A DNA stretch of 64,000 nt, from NCBI RefSeq assembly GCF_012913485.1, contig NZ_CP051774.1, forward strand, positions 5,022,001 to 5,086,000, written 5' to 3'. The DNA comes from Luteolibacter luteus (lineage in GTDB: Bacteria; Verrucomicrobiota; Verrucomicrobiia; Verrucomicrobiales; Akkermansiaceae). Shown here in pieces: positions 50,545 to 57,727 of the stretch. The notes below the pieces were generated by a model. The model searched no databases and was not told the origin of the DNA. It saw nothing but the letters and a program-made list of their open reading frames with translations. Numbering within the stretch: position 1 is the first letter of the stretch; each line of letters starts with the position of its first letter. The position numbers and the translations under genes are program-made.

Positions 50545-51146
50545 GCGGCCACCTCCGTTTCCACATCGAGGGTGGCAATCCACGCATCAAGCTCCGGACT
50601 GCGGCGGGCATCGATCACGAGATGCACGCGGTCGGTTGCGCCGTGGTTTTCCACCGAATGGCGGTCACTCAGGCGGAGATACCAAGAGGTCCCTTCGCGA
50701 AGGTCGAGACGCGTGCCATTCAGGCGGAAGTCGACGCCGGGATTCGTGGTCACCGGCACATGAATCCGGACGGCACCGCTTTCAAAGGCGAGATCGTGGT
50801 CGCAGTGTTCCTTGATGATCGAGCCAGGCGTAAGCTTCATCAAGCGAACGCAATCGAGCGGGAAGGGGAATGCGGCCAGCGCTTCAGGGAAGTAGCTGCA
50901 GCGCGAAAGAAAGGGCGTGTCCGCGAATTCCGTGCAGGTGGGATCCGAGTACATCATCATCACCGGATGCGTGGCGCCGGCGGGCCCGCGGAGGGGAATG
51001 ATGCTCCAGTCCCCATCGAAGTTCTGCTTCACGAAATGCTGCATCCACTCGCCTGCCTCCAAAACGGCAAGATCCGCCTGCATCCGCGCCACATCGAAAC
51101 GAAGTGGCAGGAGGAGGCGATCGGGGAGGGTTGGGAGGGATGACAT
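50541..51146 (-). CDS. Aspartyl/asparaginyl beta-hydroxylase-like 2-oxoglutarate dioxygenase
   Basis: 201 aa. The double-stranded beta-helix iron site is visible as 'SIIKEHCDHDLAFESGAVRI' (H114-x-D116, with 'RIHVPVTTN' following) and 'SWYLRLSDRHSVENHGATDR' (distal His163 or His168, with an Arg for 2-oxoglutarate binding). This is the bacterial Asp/Asn beta-hydroxylase family, which hydroxylates side chains in Ca-binding or peptide substrates, or free amino acids in some pathways. In this cluster a protein substrate such as the Calx-beta or collar protein is attractive but unproven. The gene overlaps the next by 4 bp. Confidence 0.82.
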   Translation of the reverse strand: MSSLPTLPDRLLLPLRFDVARMQADLAVLEAGEWMQHFVKQNFDGDWSIIPLRGPAGATHPVMMMYSDPTCTEFADTPFLSRCSYFPEALAAFPFPLDCVRLMKLTPGSIIKEHCDHDLAFESGAVRIHVPVTTNPGVDFRLNGTRLDLREGTSWYLRLSDRHSVENHGATDRVHLVIDARRSPELDAWIATLDVETEVAA

Positions 51147-51158
51147 CGTTTCGCGATA

Positions 51159-51461
51159 TCAGGCTCTCAGATCCAATTGGATGGAGCGTCCTTGGCGCTC
51201 AAAGGTGAAGGTATTGCCCTTCGCTTTGACCTTTCCGTCTCCCAGGCTGGAGGCCTTGCGGGAGAGGGCGTCGAAATCGCTGACCTTGCAGCGGATATAG
51301 AGGGTTTCGCCCTCTTCCCGGATATCCCAACCGGTGATTCCCGCGGCCTTCAGGGCTCCTTGCAGGTCTTGGTGGGCGGTGTTGGATTCAGCGGAGGCGA
51401 TGCCGGTGCTACCGGCGACACCCGCGAGGGCACAGAGGCGGAGGAATTCGAGACGTTTCAT
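51159..51461 (-). CDS. Small secreted protein, first gene of the cluster
   Basis: 100 aa from the ATG at 51461. A signal peptide (MKRLEFLRLCALAGVAGSTG) is followed by 'NTAHQDLQGALKAAGITGWD', 'IREEGETLYIRCKVSDFDAL' and 'GKVKAKGNTFTFERQGRSIQ', a small alpha/beta domain that I do not recognise. Upstream in-frame codons to 51770 look non-coding and oppose the divergent gene. It is 12 bp upstream of the beta-hydroxylase gene, so it likely heads the operon. It might be a secreted substrate or partner. Confidence 0.6.
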   Translation of the reverse strand: MKRLEFLRLCALAGVAGSTGIASAESNTAHQDLQGALKAAGITGWDIREEGETLYIRCKVSDFDALSRKASSLGDGKVKAKGNTFTFERQGRSIQLDLRA

Positions 51462-51715
51462 GGGGAGGCGATGCAAGGGAGATCGCAAGGCCGTGGATTT
51501 ACGCAGGGAAATCCATATCTTCAAGTAATGTCTGATTTTTTCCTCCCTGAAAAATTTGCAGAACTTATTTGAAATATAAAATGAACATTCGCGCTCGCTT
51601 ACCGGCGGTTTCCTGCGCTTCGTGAGCGGAACTCCTCGCGAGGGCGCGAGGCGCTTCCAACTTGCGGCCGAACTTCGAATTGCCGCCCCGGCCTGAAACG
51701 ACGAATATAGCCGCC

Positions 51716-52036
51716 GTGCCAGACACCATCGAAGCCGAAGTCCTTGAGATTGACGGAAGTCCCCCGCCACCCGCTCCTGATTCCCGGGAGTCGCGACGCG
51801 GCTGGGGGAGCGGCATGCCTTGGGATGGCTTGCGAGGAAAGGTGGTGACCTTGGATCGCCGCTGGTGGCCGCTTTGGGCTCTCCTCGCGGTCGTGGCCGT
51901 GGCGCTCCTGCTCACCGTGGGGGTCGTGGTGGCGGTGCTGGTGGTGTTGGCAAAGCTGATCGGGGGAATCCTGCGTTTTCTGCTCGGTTCGCCTACGCGG
52001 CGGACAGGGGCTAGCCTCTCCCGGAGATCATTCTAA
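51716..52036 (+). CDS. Small single-pass membrane protein, unknown function
   Basis: 106 aa from a GTG at 51716 (VPDTIEAEVLEIDGSPPPPA); a TTG at 51662 is further upstream. An acidic and Pro-rich N-terminus is followed by a Trp/Arg segment 'VVTLDRRWWPLWALLAV' leading into one or two close hydrophobic helices (about 58-85, rich in Val/Leu/Ala), then a basic tail. I do not recognise a family. It is divergent from the surface-protein cluster and precedes the candidate origin region. Confidence 0.5.
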   Translation: MPDTIEAEVLEIDGSPPPPAPDSRESRRGWGSGMPWDGLRGKVVTLDRRWWPLWALLAVVAVALLLTVGVVVAVLVVLAKLIGGILRFLLGSPTRRTGASLSRRSF

Positions 52037-52074
52037 CGTTCGTTTCGGACGTTTGTTTGGGAGAAATCGGCAGG

Positions 52075-52413
52075 TTATTCACAATGCGTGGAAGCCTTTG
52101 AAATCGGGGCTTCCTTGGGGCTCATCCATGGCGAATTGCCCGCACTAGCGCATCCCTGCAAAGTTATTCACATGTGAATAACTTGGGGATAAGCCGTGTG
52201 AAACGGATTCGTAACTTCTTAACTCGATCATATTGAGATGTTTGAGTCTTTTTGTCTGATTTTTCTACCAGATTTGGATCGTGAACAAGCCTTGAAAAGC
52301 CTCCTTCGGTCACCGGATGGCATTTTTCAATCGCTCGGGTGATTTTGCATTCTGGCTGACTGCCACAGACCCTTGTGCCCGCGCTTTTTAACACTGTTCC
52401 CAAGTTATTCACA
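52075..52413. other. Candidate replication origin (DnaA-box cluster with AT-rich stretch)
   Basis: Inside a 591-bp non-coding gap (52037-52627), exact TTATTCACA occurs at 52075-52083, 52164-52172 and 52405-52413 (plus), and TGTGAATAA at 52173-52181 (minus). A one-mismatch site (TGGGGATAA) is at 52184-52192. The pair at 52164-52181 lies inside a perfect 24-bp palindrome (52161-52184). These match the DnaA-box pattern TTATNCACA. Between 52200 and 52300 the sequence is AT-rich with runs such as TCATATTGAGATG and TCTTTTTGTCTGATTTTT, suitable as an unwinding element. Genes on the left mainly read leftward and the next gene on the right reads rightward. No dnaA gene is in the window. Confidence 0.5.
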
Positions 52414-52627
52414 ATCGTTGGTGGCAAGCGGAAAGCAGGGGTTCGAGCCTGCCTTGGGAAATGAGGGAATCCCATTGGGGTTTTTCGAGGGCTGCCTTCT
52501 CCGGCAATGCGGCATCCTTGAAAGATCCCGGCTTCCGGAGGCGTCCTCGGCGGGCATGCCATACCCGGATCAAACCTTTAGCCATGGAACATTGCCAAGC
52601 CCGGGACGACCGCTAGCGTCGTCCTCA

Positions 52628-55600
52628 ATGAGAACGCATTTGCTTTGCGCCTCGGGACTGCTGTTCGCCACCGGATCGACGCTGGCGGCGACGAAGGTTC
52701 TCCAGGCATTCGAGGGGGATGGATACGGGGATTGGAAGGTGGAGGGCGCGGCATTTGGCTTGGCGCCGAGTGGCGGCAAAATGGATGGGCTGAATGCGGA
52801 ACTCACCGGCTACGCCCAAGAATCGGTCGCCTGCTCCGCACACGGCGGCGATGCCGCGAAGGGCACGCTGACTTCCCCGGAATTCAAGATCACCGAAAAC
52901 TACATCTGTTTCCTTATCGCCGGTGGCAAGCACCCCGGCAAGGTGGGGGTGAGGCTCACGGTGGACGGCAAAACGGTTCGCGATGCCACCGGTGAGGGCT
53001 CGTTGCAGTTCCGCACTCAGGTATGGGACGTTACGGAGTTCAGGGGCAAGGACGCCCGGATCCAGATCTATGACGACGAAAGCGGCGGCTGGGGCGTGAT
53101 TGCGGCCGACCATTTCCTCATGACGGACTACGCGAACCAGAAGTTCCCGGCGTCCACGAAGAGCGGTAAGCCTCACCTGTCGGGTCTAGTGGCCAGCGAC
53201 ACCATCGGCGGCCTCACCATCCCGGAAGGGACGAAGGTGAAGATCGTGGCCGATTACAAGAATGGCGGGGTCACCTCCCCGACCGCACTGGCCTTCGGGG
53301 AAAAGGGTGAGATCTACGTGACCGAGACGCATCGCTTCCGCCATGGCGTGCCGGACAACCGCGATCACCTCTACTGGTACCTCGATGACATCGCCTCGCA
53401 TAGCGTGGCGGACCGTCTGAAGATGCACGAGAAGTGGTACAGCAAAGAGGAAAAGAGCTCGAAGAGGTTCCTCACCGAGATCGATGAGGTCGTGCGCGTG
53501 CTCTCGAAGCCTGGTGAGGACGGCCACTCTGCCAAGAGCGAGGTCTATGCGCGGAACTTCAATGACGTGCTTGATGGTCCTGCTGCCGGTATTTTCGAAT
53601 ACGAGGGCACGGTTTACATGGCCTGCATTCCGAAGATCTGGGCGCTGCGCGACAAGGACGGCGATGGCAAGGCAGACAAGCCCGACGAGCGGGAAGCGCT
53701 CTTCGATGGCTTTGGCGTGCGTGTCTCTTTCTCCGGTCACGACCTGAATGGTTTCGCGCTCGGACCGGATGGTCGCATCTACGGCACGCTGGGAGACCGC
53801 GGGATGAATCTTACCACGAAGGAAGGGAAGCACTACGAGCTCCCGGACCAAGGCTGCGTTTTCCGCTTCGATCCCGATGGCTCGAATTTTGAGGTCATCC
53901 ACACCGGCCTCCGCAATCCGAAGGAGTTGGCCTTCGACGAGTATGGCAATGCCTTCTCGGTCGATAACAATTCCGACCAAGGTGACCAGGCCCGTGTGGT
54001 CTATGTCATGGAAGGCGCTGACTCCGGCTGGACCATGGAGCATCAGGCGCTGCACAGCTTCCATCGGCAGATCGGCATGGAGGAACATCCGCCGAACCGT
54101 TGGATGGAAGAACAGATGTGGGCGCCGCTGAATAGCGCGCAGCCCTCCTACATCGTGCCTCCGGTGGCGAATCTCACCTCGGGTCCCTCCGGGCTGACGT
54201 ACCACCCGGGCACCGGCTTCCTCGAGAGCGAAGCCGGCCGCTTCCTGATCTGCGACTATCGCGGTGGTGCGGCGAATTCGGGCATCTGGTCCTTCAAGGT
54301 CGAGCCCTCCGGTGCCGGCATGAAGATGACCGACTCCCGCCAGTTGAACTGGGGTGCCGCGGTGACCGATGTGGAATACTCTTGGGATGGGAAGCTCTAC
54401 GTCACCGACTTCATCGGTGGCTGGGCCTCGCATGACGATGGCCGGGTCTACTTGATCGAAGCGGACAAGACCTTCCGTGAAGAGGAAGCGAAGGAAACCG
54501 CGGAGATCATTGCTGAGGGCTTCGAGAAGCGTCCCGTGCCTGCTTTGGAAAAGCTGATGGCTCATCCGGACATGCGCGTCCGCACCCGTGCCGAGCTTGC
54601 GCTTTCCCGCAGGCCGGAAGCTCTGGACGTCTTCACCCGTGTCTCAAAGGAAGGGAAGACCACCGTCCAGCGCCTGCATGGCGTCTGGGGTCTCGGCATC
54701 CTGGCTCGCCGCGGTTCCGCGGTGCTCCCTAGCTCCGGGGATGGCTTCGCCACGCTGCCTAGCAAGCTTCTGCGGGAGCGGGCAGGCCAAGCCATCGGTG
54801 CCCTGTTGGAGGACAAGGACGTGGAAGTGCGCGCCCAAGCCATCAAGACACTCGGTGAGACGGGCCTTCCCGGCGGTCGCCTGCAGTTCTCGCCCATGCT
54901 GGGTGACAAATCCCCGCGCATGCGGGCCTTTGCCGCGATCGCGGCCGGCAAGATGAAGGCGGAGAGTGCCATTCCGTTCATCTGGGAGATGCTGAAGGGG
55001 AACGAGGATCCTTACATCCGCCACGCCGGTGCCTATGCGCTTTCGCTACTCTGCGAGCCGCGCCAGATCTCCGCTCTGGTCGATGAAGAAGATCCCGCCT
55101 TGCGTCTCGCCGCGGTGATCGCCCTCCGCCGCATGAAGGACCCGGCCGTCGCGGCATTCCTCGAAGACGAGGATACGAAAGTGGCGCGTGAAGCGATTGC
55201 CGCCGTTCACGACGTGGGCATCGAAAAGGCCCGCCCGATGGTTGCCGCGCTTCTCGATGAGCCGCCGTCCTATCTGACCACCATGGATTGGCGCCGTCTT
55301 CTTCATAGCGCCTTCCGCCTCGGCGATGAAGTGAATCTCGGTCGCGTGCTGAAAGTGGTGCTCGATCCGAAGGCTCCTGCCGCCGCTCGCGAGGAAGCGC
55401 TTCGTCTCGTAGGCCTGTGGAGCAAGCCGGACCCGGTGGATCAGTCGCTGGGCCGTTGGGCTCCTCTGCCGGAACGCGATCCCGCGATCGTGAAGAATTC
55501 GCTTATGCCGCTGCTTGGCAGCATCCTGAAGCTGGATGGCAAGCTGGCCGAGCCGGCGCTGGCCTTGATCGGGAAATACAAGCTGGATCTCTCCGCGGTG

Positions 55601-56545
55601 GATGATGCCACGATGAAGGGGCTGGTCATGAACGACAATCTTCCGGGCGCTGCTCGCTCGGAAGCGCTGGACCTCTATGCCGCGCGGAAGCCGGAAGGGA
55701 TCGATGCGCTGCTTGGCGATCTCGCGAAGGGCAAGGATGACGATCTCGCGATCGGGGCGATCAAGCGCCTCGCCGCGGAACATCCCGGTGCCGCTTTGGA
55801 AAGCATCCGCACCGCCGTGGGGCACGCGAATGCCGGTCGCCAGCAGGACGCATGGAAGATCGCCGCTGGGCTGAAGGCTCCAGGCATCGAGTCCCTCTTT
55901 GTGGACAGTCTCGCGAAGCTGAAGGAAAAGCAGGGTGTTTCGCCCTCGACCCTTGAACTCCTCGATGCGGCCGCGAAGCGCTCCGAGCCGGAAGTGAAGA
56001 AGGCTCTGGAGGATTACAAGGCTGCCATCGCGGCCTCGACCGATCCGCTTGCTGCCTACCTTGGTTCGTTGCAGGGCGGCAATGCGAAGAAGGGCGGCGA
56101 GCTCTTCGAATCCCAGCCTGCGGCCCAGTGCATGCGCTGCCACTCTGCGGGTGGCGGTCACGGCGGCGGAGATGCCGGGCCGAATTTGGAAGGCGTGGGC
56201 AAGCGCGGCGACGCCAAGTTCATGCTCGAGTCCCTCGTGAACCCGGGGGCCAAGGTCGCCACCGGCTTCGGCCTGACCAGCGTCACCCTGAAGGGCGGCA
56301 AGACAGTCGGCGGCATCGTCATCGCGGACACTGCCGAGCATGTGGATCTGGATAGCAGCGGCAAGGTGCTGCGTGTGAAGAAGAGCGACATCGATGCCAT
56401 GCTTCCTCCCGTCTCCGCCATGCCGCCGATGGGCGCGATCCTTTCCCCGAGCGAGCTGCGCGATGTCGTGGCCTGGCTTGAAACCCGCAAGGGCAAGGAC
56501 CCGGAGCCAAAGAAATATGGCGAGCCGGAACTGGTGACGCCGTGA
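52628..56545 (+). CDS. PVC-type membrane-bound dehydrogenase-like protein with HEAT repeats and C-terminal c-type heme
   Basis: 1305 aa from the ATG at 52628 (MRTHLLCASGLLFATGSTLA, signal peptide); the frame is open further upstream through the non-coding region. Domains in order: an N-terminal jelly-roll of about 140 residues ('VGVRLTVDGKTV', 'GGWGVIAADHFLMTD'), then a beta-propeller (about 170-640; 'ALAFGEKGEIYVTETHRF', 'FALGPDGRIYGTLGDRG', 'TGLRNPKELAFDEYGNAFSV', 'DVEYSWDGKLYVTDFIGGW'). Armadillo/HEAT-type repeats follow (about 655-1110), then a c-type cytochrome domain with Cys1168-x-x-Cys1171-His1172 in 'QCMRCHSAGGG'. It probably oxidises sugars or alcohols in the periplasm and passes electrons to the respiratory chain, as proposed for this family. 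Confidence 0.85.
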   Translation: MRTHLLCASGLLFATGSTLAATKVLQAFEGDGYGDWKVEGAAFGLAPSGGKMDGLNAELTGYAQESVACSAHGGDAAKGTLTSPEFKITENYICFLIAGGKHPGKVGVRLTVDGKTVRDATGEGSLQFRTQVWDVTEFRGKDARIQIYDDESGGWGVIAADHFLMTDYANQKFPASTKSGKPHLSGLVASDTIGGLTIPEGTKVKIVADYKNGGVTSPTALAFGEKGEIYVTETHRFRHGVPDNRDHLYWYLDDIASHSVADRLKMHEKWYSKEEKSSKRFLTEIDEVVRVLSKPGEDGHSAKSEVYARNFNDVLDGPAAGIFEYEGTVYMACIPKIWALRDKDGDGKADKPDEREALFDGFGVRVSFSGHDLNGFALGPDGRIYGTLGDRGMNLTTKEGKHYELPDQGCVFRFDPDGSNFEVIHTGLRNPKELAFDEYGNAFSVDNNSDQGDQARVVYVMEGADSGWTMEHQALHSFHRQIGMEEHPPNRWMEEQMWAPLNSAQPSYIVPPVANLTSGPSGLTYHPGTGFLESEAGRFLICDYRGGAANSGIWSFKVEPSGAGMKMTDSRQLNWGAAVTDVEYSWDGKLYVTDFIGGWASHDDGRVYLIEADKTFREEEAKETAEIIAEGFEKRPVPALEKLMAHPDMRVRTRAELALSRRPEALDVFTRVSKEGKTTVQRLHGVWGLGILARRGSAVLPSSGDGFATLPSKLLRERAGQAIGALLEDKDVEVRAQAIKTLGETGLPGGRLQFSPMLGDKSPRMRAFAAIAAGKMKAESAIPFIWEMLKGNEDPYIRHAGAYALSLLCEPRQISALVDEEDPALRLAAVIALRRMKDPAVAAFLEDEDTKVAREAIAAVHDVGIEKARPMVAALLDEPPSYLTTMDWRRLLHSAFRLGDEVNLGRVLKVVLDPKAPAAAREEALRLVGLWSKPDPVDQSLGRWAPLPERDPAIVKNSLMPLLGSILKLDGKLAEPALALIGKYKLDLSAVDDATMKGLVMNDNLPGAARSEALDLYAARKPEGIDALLGDLAKGKDDDLAIGAIKRLAAEHPGAALESIRTAVGHANAGRQQDAWKIAAGLKAPGIESLFVDSLAKLKEKQGVSPSTLELLDAAAKRSEPEVKKALEDYKAAIAASTDPLAAYLGSLQGGNAKKGGELFESQPAAQCMRCHSAGGGHGGGDAGPNLEGVGKRGDAKFMLESLVNPGAKVATGFGLTSVTLKGGKTVGGIVIADTAEHVDLDSSGKVLRVKKSDIDAMLPPVSAMPPMGAILSPSELRDVVAWLETRKGKDPEPKKYGEPELVTP

Positions 56546-56573
56546 GGCGGATCTAAGGTTTTAGCATTCACTC

Positions 56574-56609
56574 ATGGGCCGGCGGGATTGTCCCGTCGGC
56601 CCATTTTTT
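56574..56609 (+). terminator. Rho-independent terminator after the heme/HEAT protein gene
   Basis: ATGGGCCGGCGGGA (56574-56587) pairs with TCCCGTCGGCCCAT (56591-56604) with one G-T wobble around a 3-nt loop, followed by TTTTTT. It begins 29 bp after the stop. Confidence 0.85.
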
Positions 56610-56677
56610 GTGCCGGATCTTCCGCGGGCACTCGCTTGTAATTTGGTTCCGGCTTGGCGAGTAAGGTTGGTTTGCCC

Positions 56678-57589
56678 ATGAGCGCGAAACCCATCCTCCT
56701 TGCTGCTCTTGCCTGCGGCGTGCTTCACGCCGGAGCCGAGCCGATGAATCTCGCCGCCAGTTCCAAGTTGCCCTCCGGGCCCGGACTTGCGGCCGCCTTC
56801 TCCGGGGATAAAGGGATAGGGGCTTCGAAGGAGGTGATCTTCCATGACGATTTCGAGGAAGGGGATATCGGGGAGACCTGGGACGAGACCGGGAACAAGC
56901 ATGGAAAGGTGCTGAGCTTCGGTCAGGCAGGGTCGGGACTCGGGAAGCGAAGCCTCCGGGTGGAGACTCATTTAGGGGAAGATACCGGTGGCGGGCTGAC
57001 GAAGTGGTTCGAATCCGCGGATACCCTCTTTGTCCGCTTCTACACGCGTTTCGATGCCGGGTGCGACTACGTCCACCACTTCGTTACCCTGCGGGCGAAC
57101 AAAAGCCTGCAGGGCAAGGACAGGTGGAGTGGCTTTGGCGGCGCAGGCTTGAAGCCGGATGGCGAGGAGCGTTTTTCGACTGCGATCGAACCGTGGGGAA
57201 ACTGGGCGAAGTGGGCCGCGCCGGGGCGCTGGAACTTCTACAGCTACTGGCACGAGATGGCGGTCTCGAAGGATGGCAAATACTGGGGGAACTCCTTCGT
57301 CGTGCCGGAGGCGCCCCTGATCCCGAAGGAGAAGTGGATCTGTGTGGAATTCATGCTCAAGCACAACACGCCCGGAGAGCGCGATGGAGAGCAGGCCTTC
57401 TGGATCGATGGCCAGTTGTTAGGCCACTGGACCGGCATCAACTGGCGGAAGAGCCCGGCCTTGAGGGCGAACGCGCTGACCCTTGAGACGTACATCACGG
57501 ATCGCTGGACGAAGAACCCGGTCAACGTGGTGTCCTTTGACAACGTGGTGATCGCGCGCAGCTACGTCGGCCCGGTAGGCAAGCCCTGA
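56678..57589 (+). CDS. Secreted concanavalin-like protein, possible polysaccharide-active enzyme
   Basis: 303 aa from the ATG at 56678 (MSAKPILLAALACGVLHAGA, signal peptide). The body resembles a lectin/glucanase-type jelly-roll: 'VIFHDDFEEGDIGETWDETG', 'GKRSLRVETHLGEDTGGGLT', 'DTLFVRFYTRFDAGCDYVHH', 'EKWICVEFMLKHNTPGERDG', 'AFWIDGQLLGHWTGINWR' and 'VVSFDNVVIARSYVGP' as the closing strand. A conserved 'YVHHFVTLRA' and 'FYSYWHEM' could hold catalytic His/Tyr residues as in some polysaccharide lyases, but I cannot name a family. It is convergent with the feo operon. Confidence 0.6.
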   Translation: MSAKPILLAALACGVLHAGAEPMNLAASSKLPSGPGLAAAFSGDKGIGASKEVIFHDDFEEGDIGETWDETGNKHGKVLSFGQAGSGLGKRSLRVETHLGEDTGGGLTKWFESADTLFVRFYTRFDAGCDYVHHFVTLRANKSLQGKDRWSGFGGAGLKPDGEERFSTAIEPWGNWAKWAAPGRWNFYSYWHEMAVSKDGKYWGNSFVVPEAPLIPKEKWICVEFMLKHNTPGERDGEQAFWIDGQLLGHWTGINWRKSPALRANALTLETYITDRWTKNPVNVVSFDNVVIARSYVGPVGKP

Positions 57590-57597
57590 AGGGCGGG

Positions 57598-57726
57598 CTA
57601 CTTCTTCCCGCAGCCACAATCGTGACCGCAGGAGCCGGCCTTCTTCTTGCGCTTCACTTTGCTGAGCAGGAAGAGCACCGCGAGCAATACCGCAGCGAGC
57701 GCGGCCCATGTTTGCCAGTCGTTCAT
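57598..57726 (-). CDS. FeoB-associated Cys-rich small membrane protein
   Basis: 42 aa. One N-terminal helix (WAALAAVLLAVLFLLSKV, residues about 6-24), then a basic stretch 'KRKKKAGSC' and a Cys-rich end 'GSCGHDCGCGKK'. Small proteins of this plan are encoded next to feoB in many bacteria and are annotated as FeoB-associated Cys-rich proteins. They may handle Fe(II) at the cytoplasmic face. It starts 1 bp after the feoB stop (TGAGATG), so it is cotranscribed. Confidence 0.7.
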   Translation of the reverse strand: MNDWQTWAALAAVLLAVLFLLSKVKRKKKAGSCGHDCGCGKK

Positions 57727-57727
57727 C

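Noticed and set aside
52434-52452. T-arm-like GGTTCGAGC sequence suggesting a tRNA
   Set aside because: The stem would need an 8-nt loop, and no acceptor stem, D-arm or anticodon arm can be formed around it.
53186-54565. 459-codon open frame opposite the heme/HEAT gene
   Set aside because: Antisense shadow; the plus-strand protein has clear domains along its whole length.
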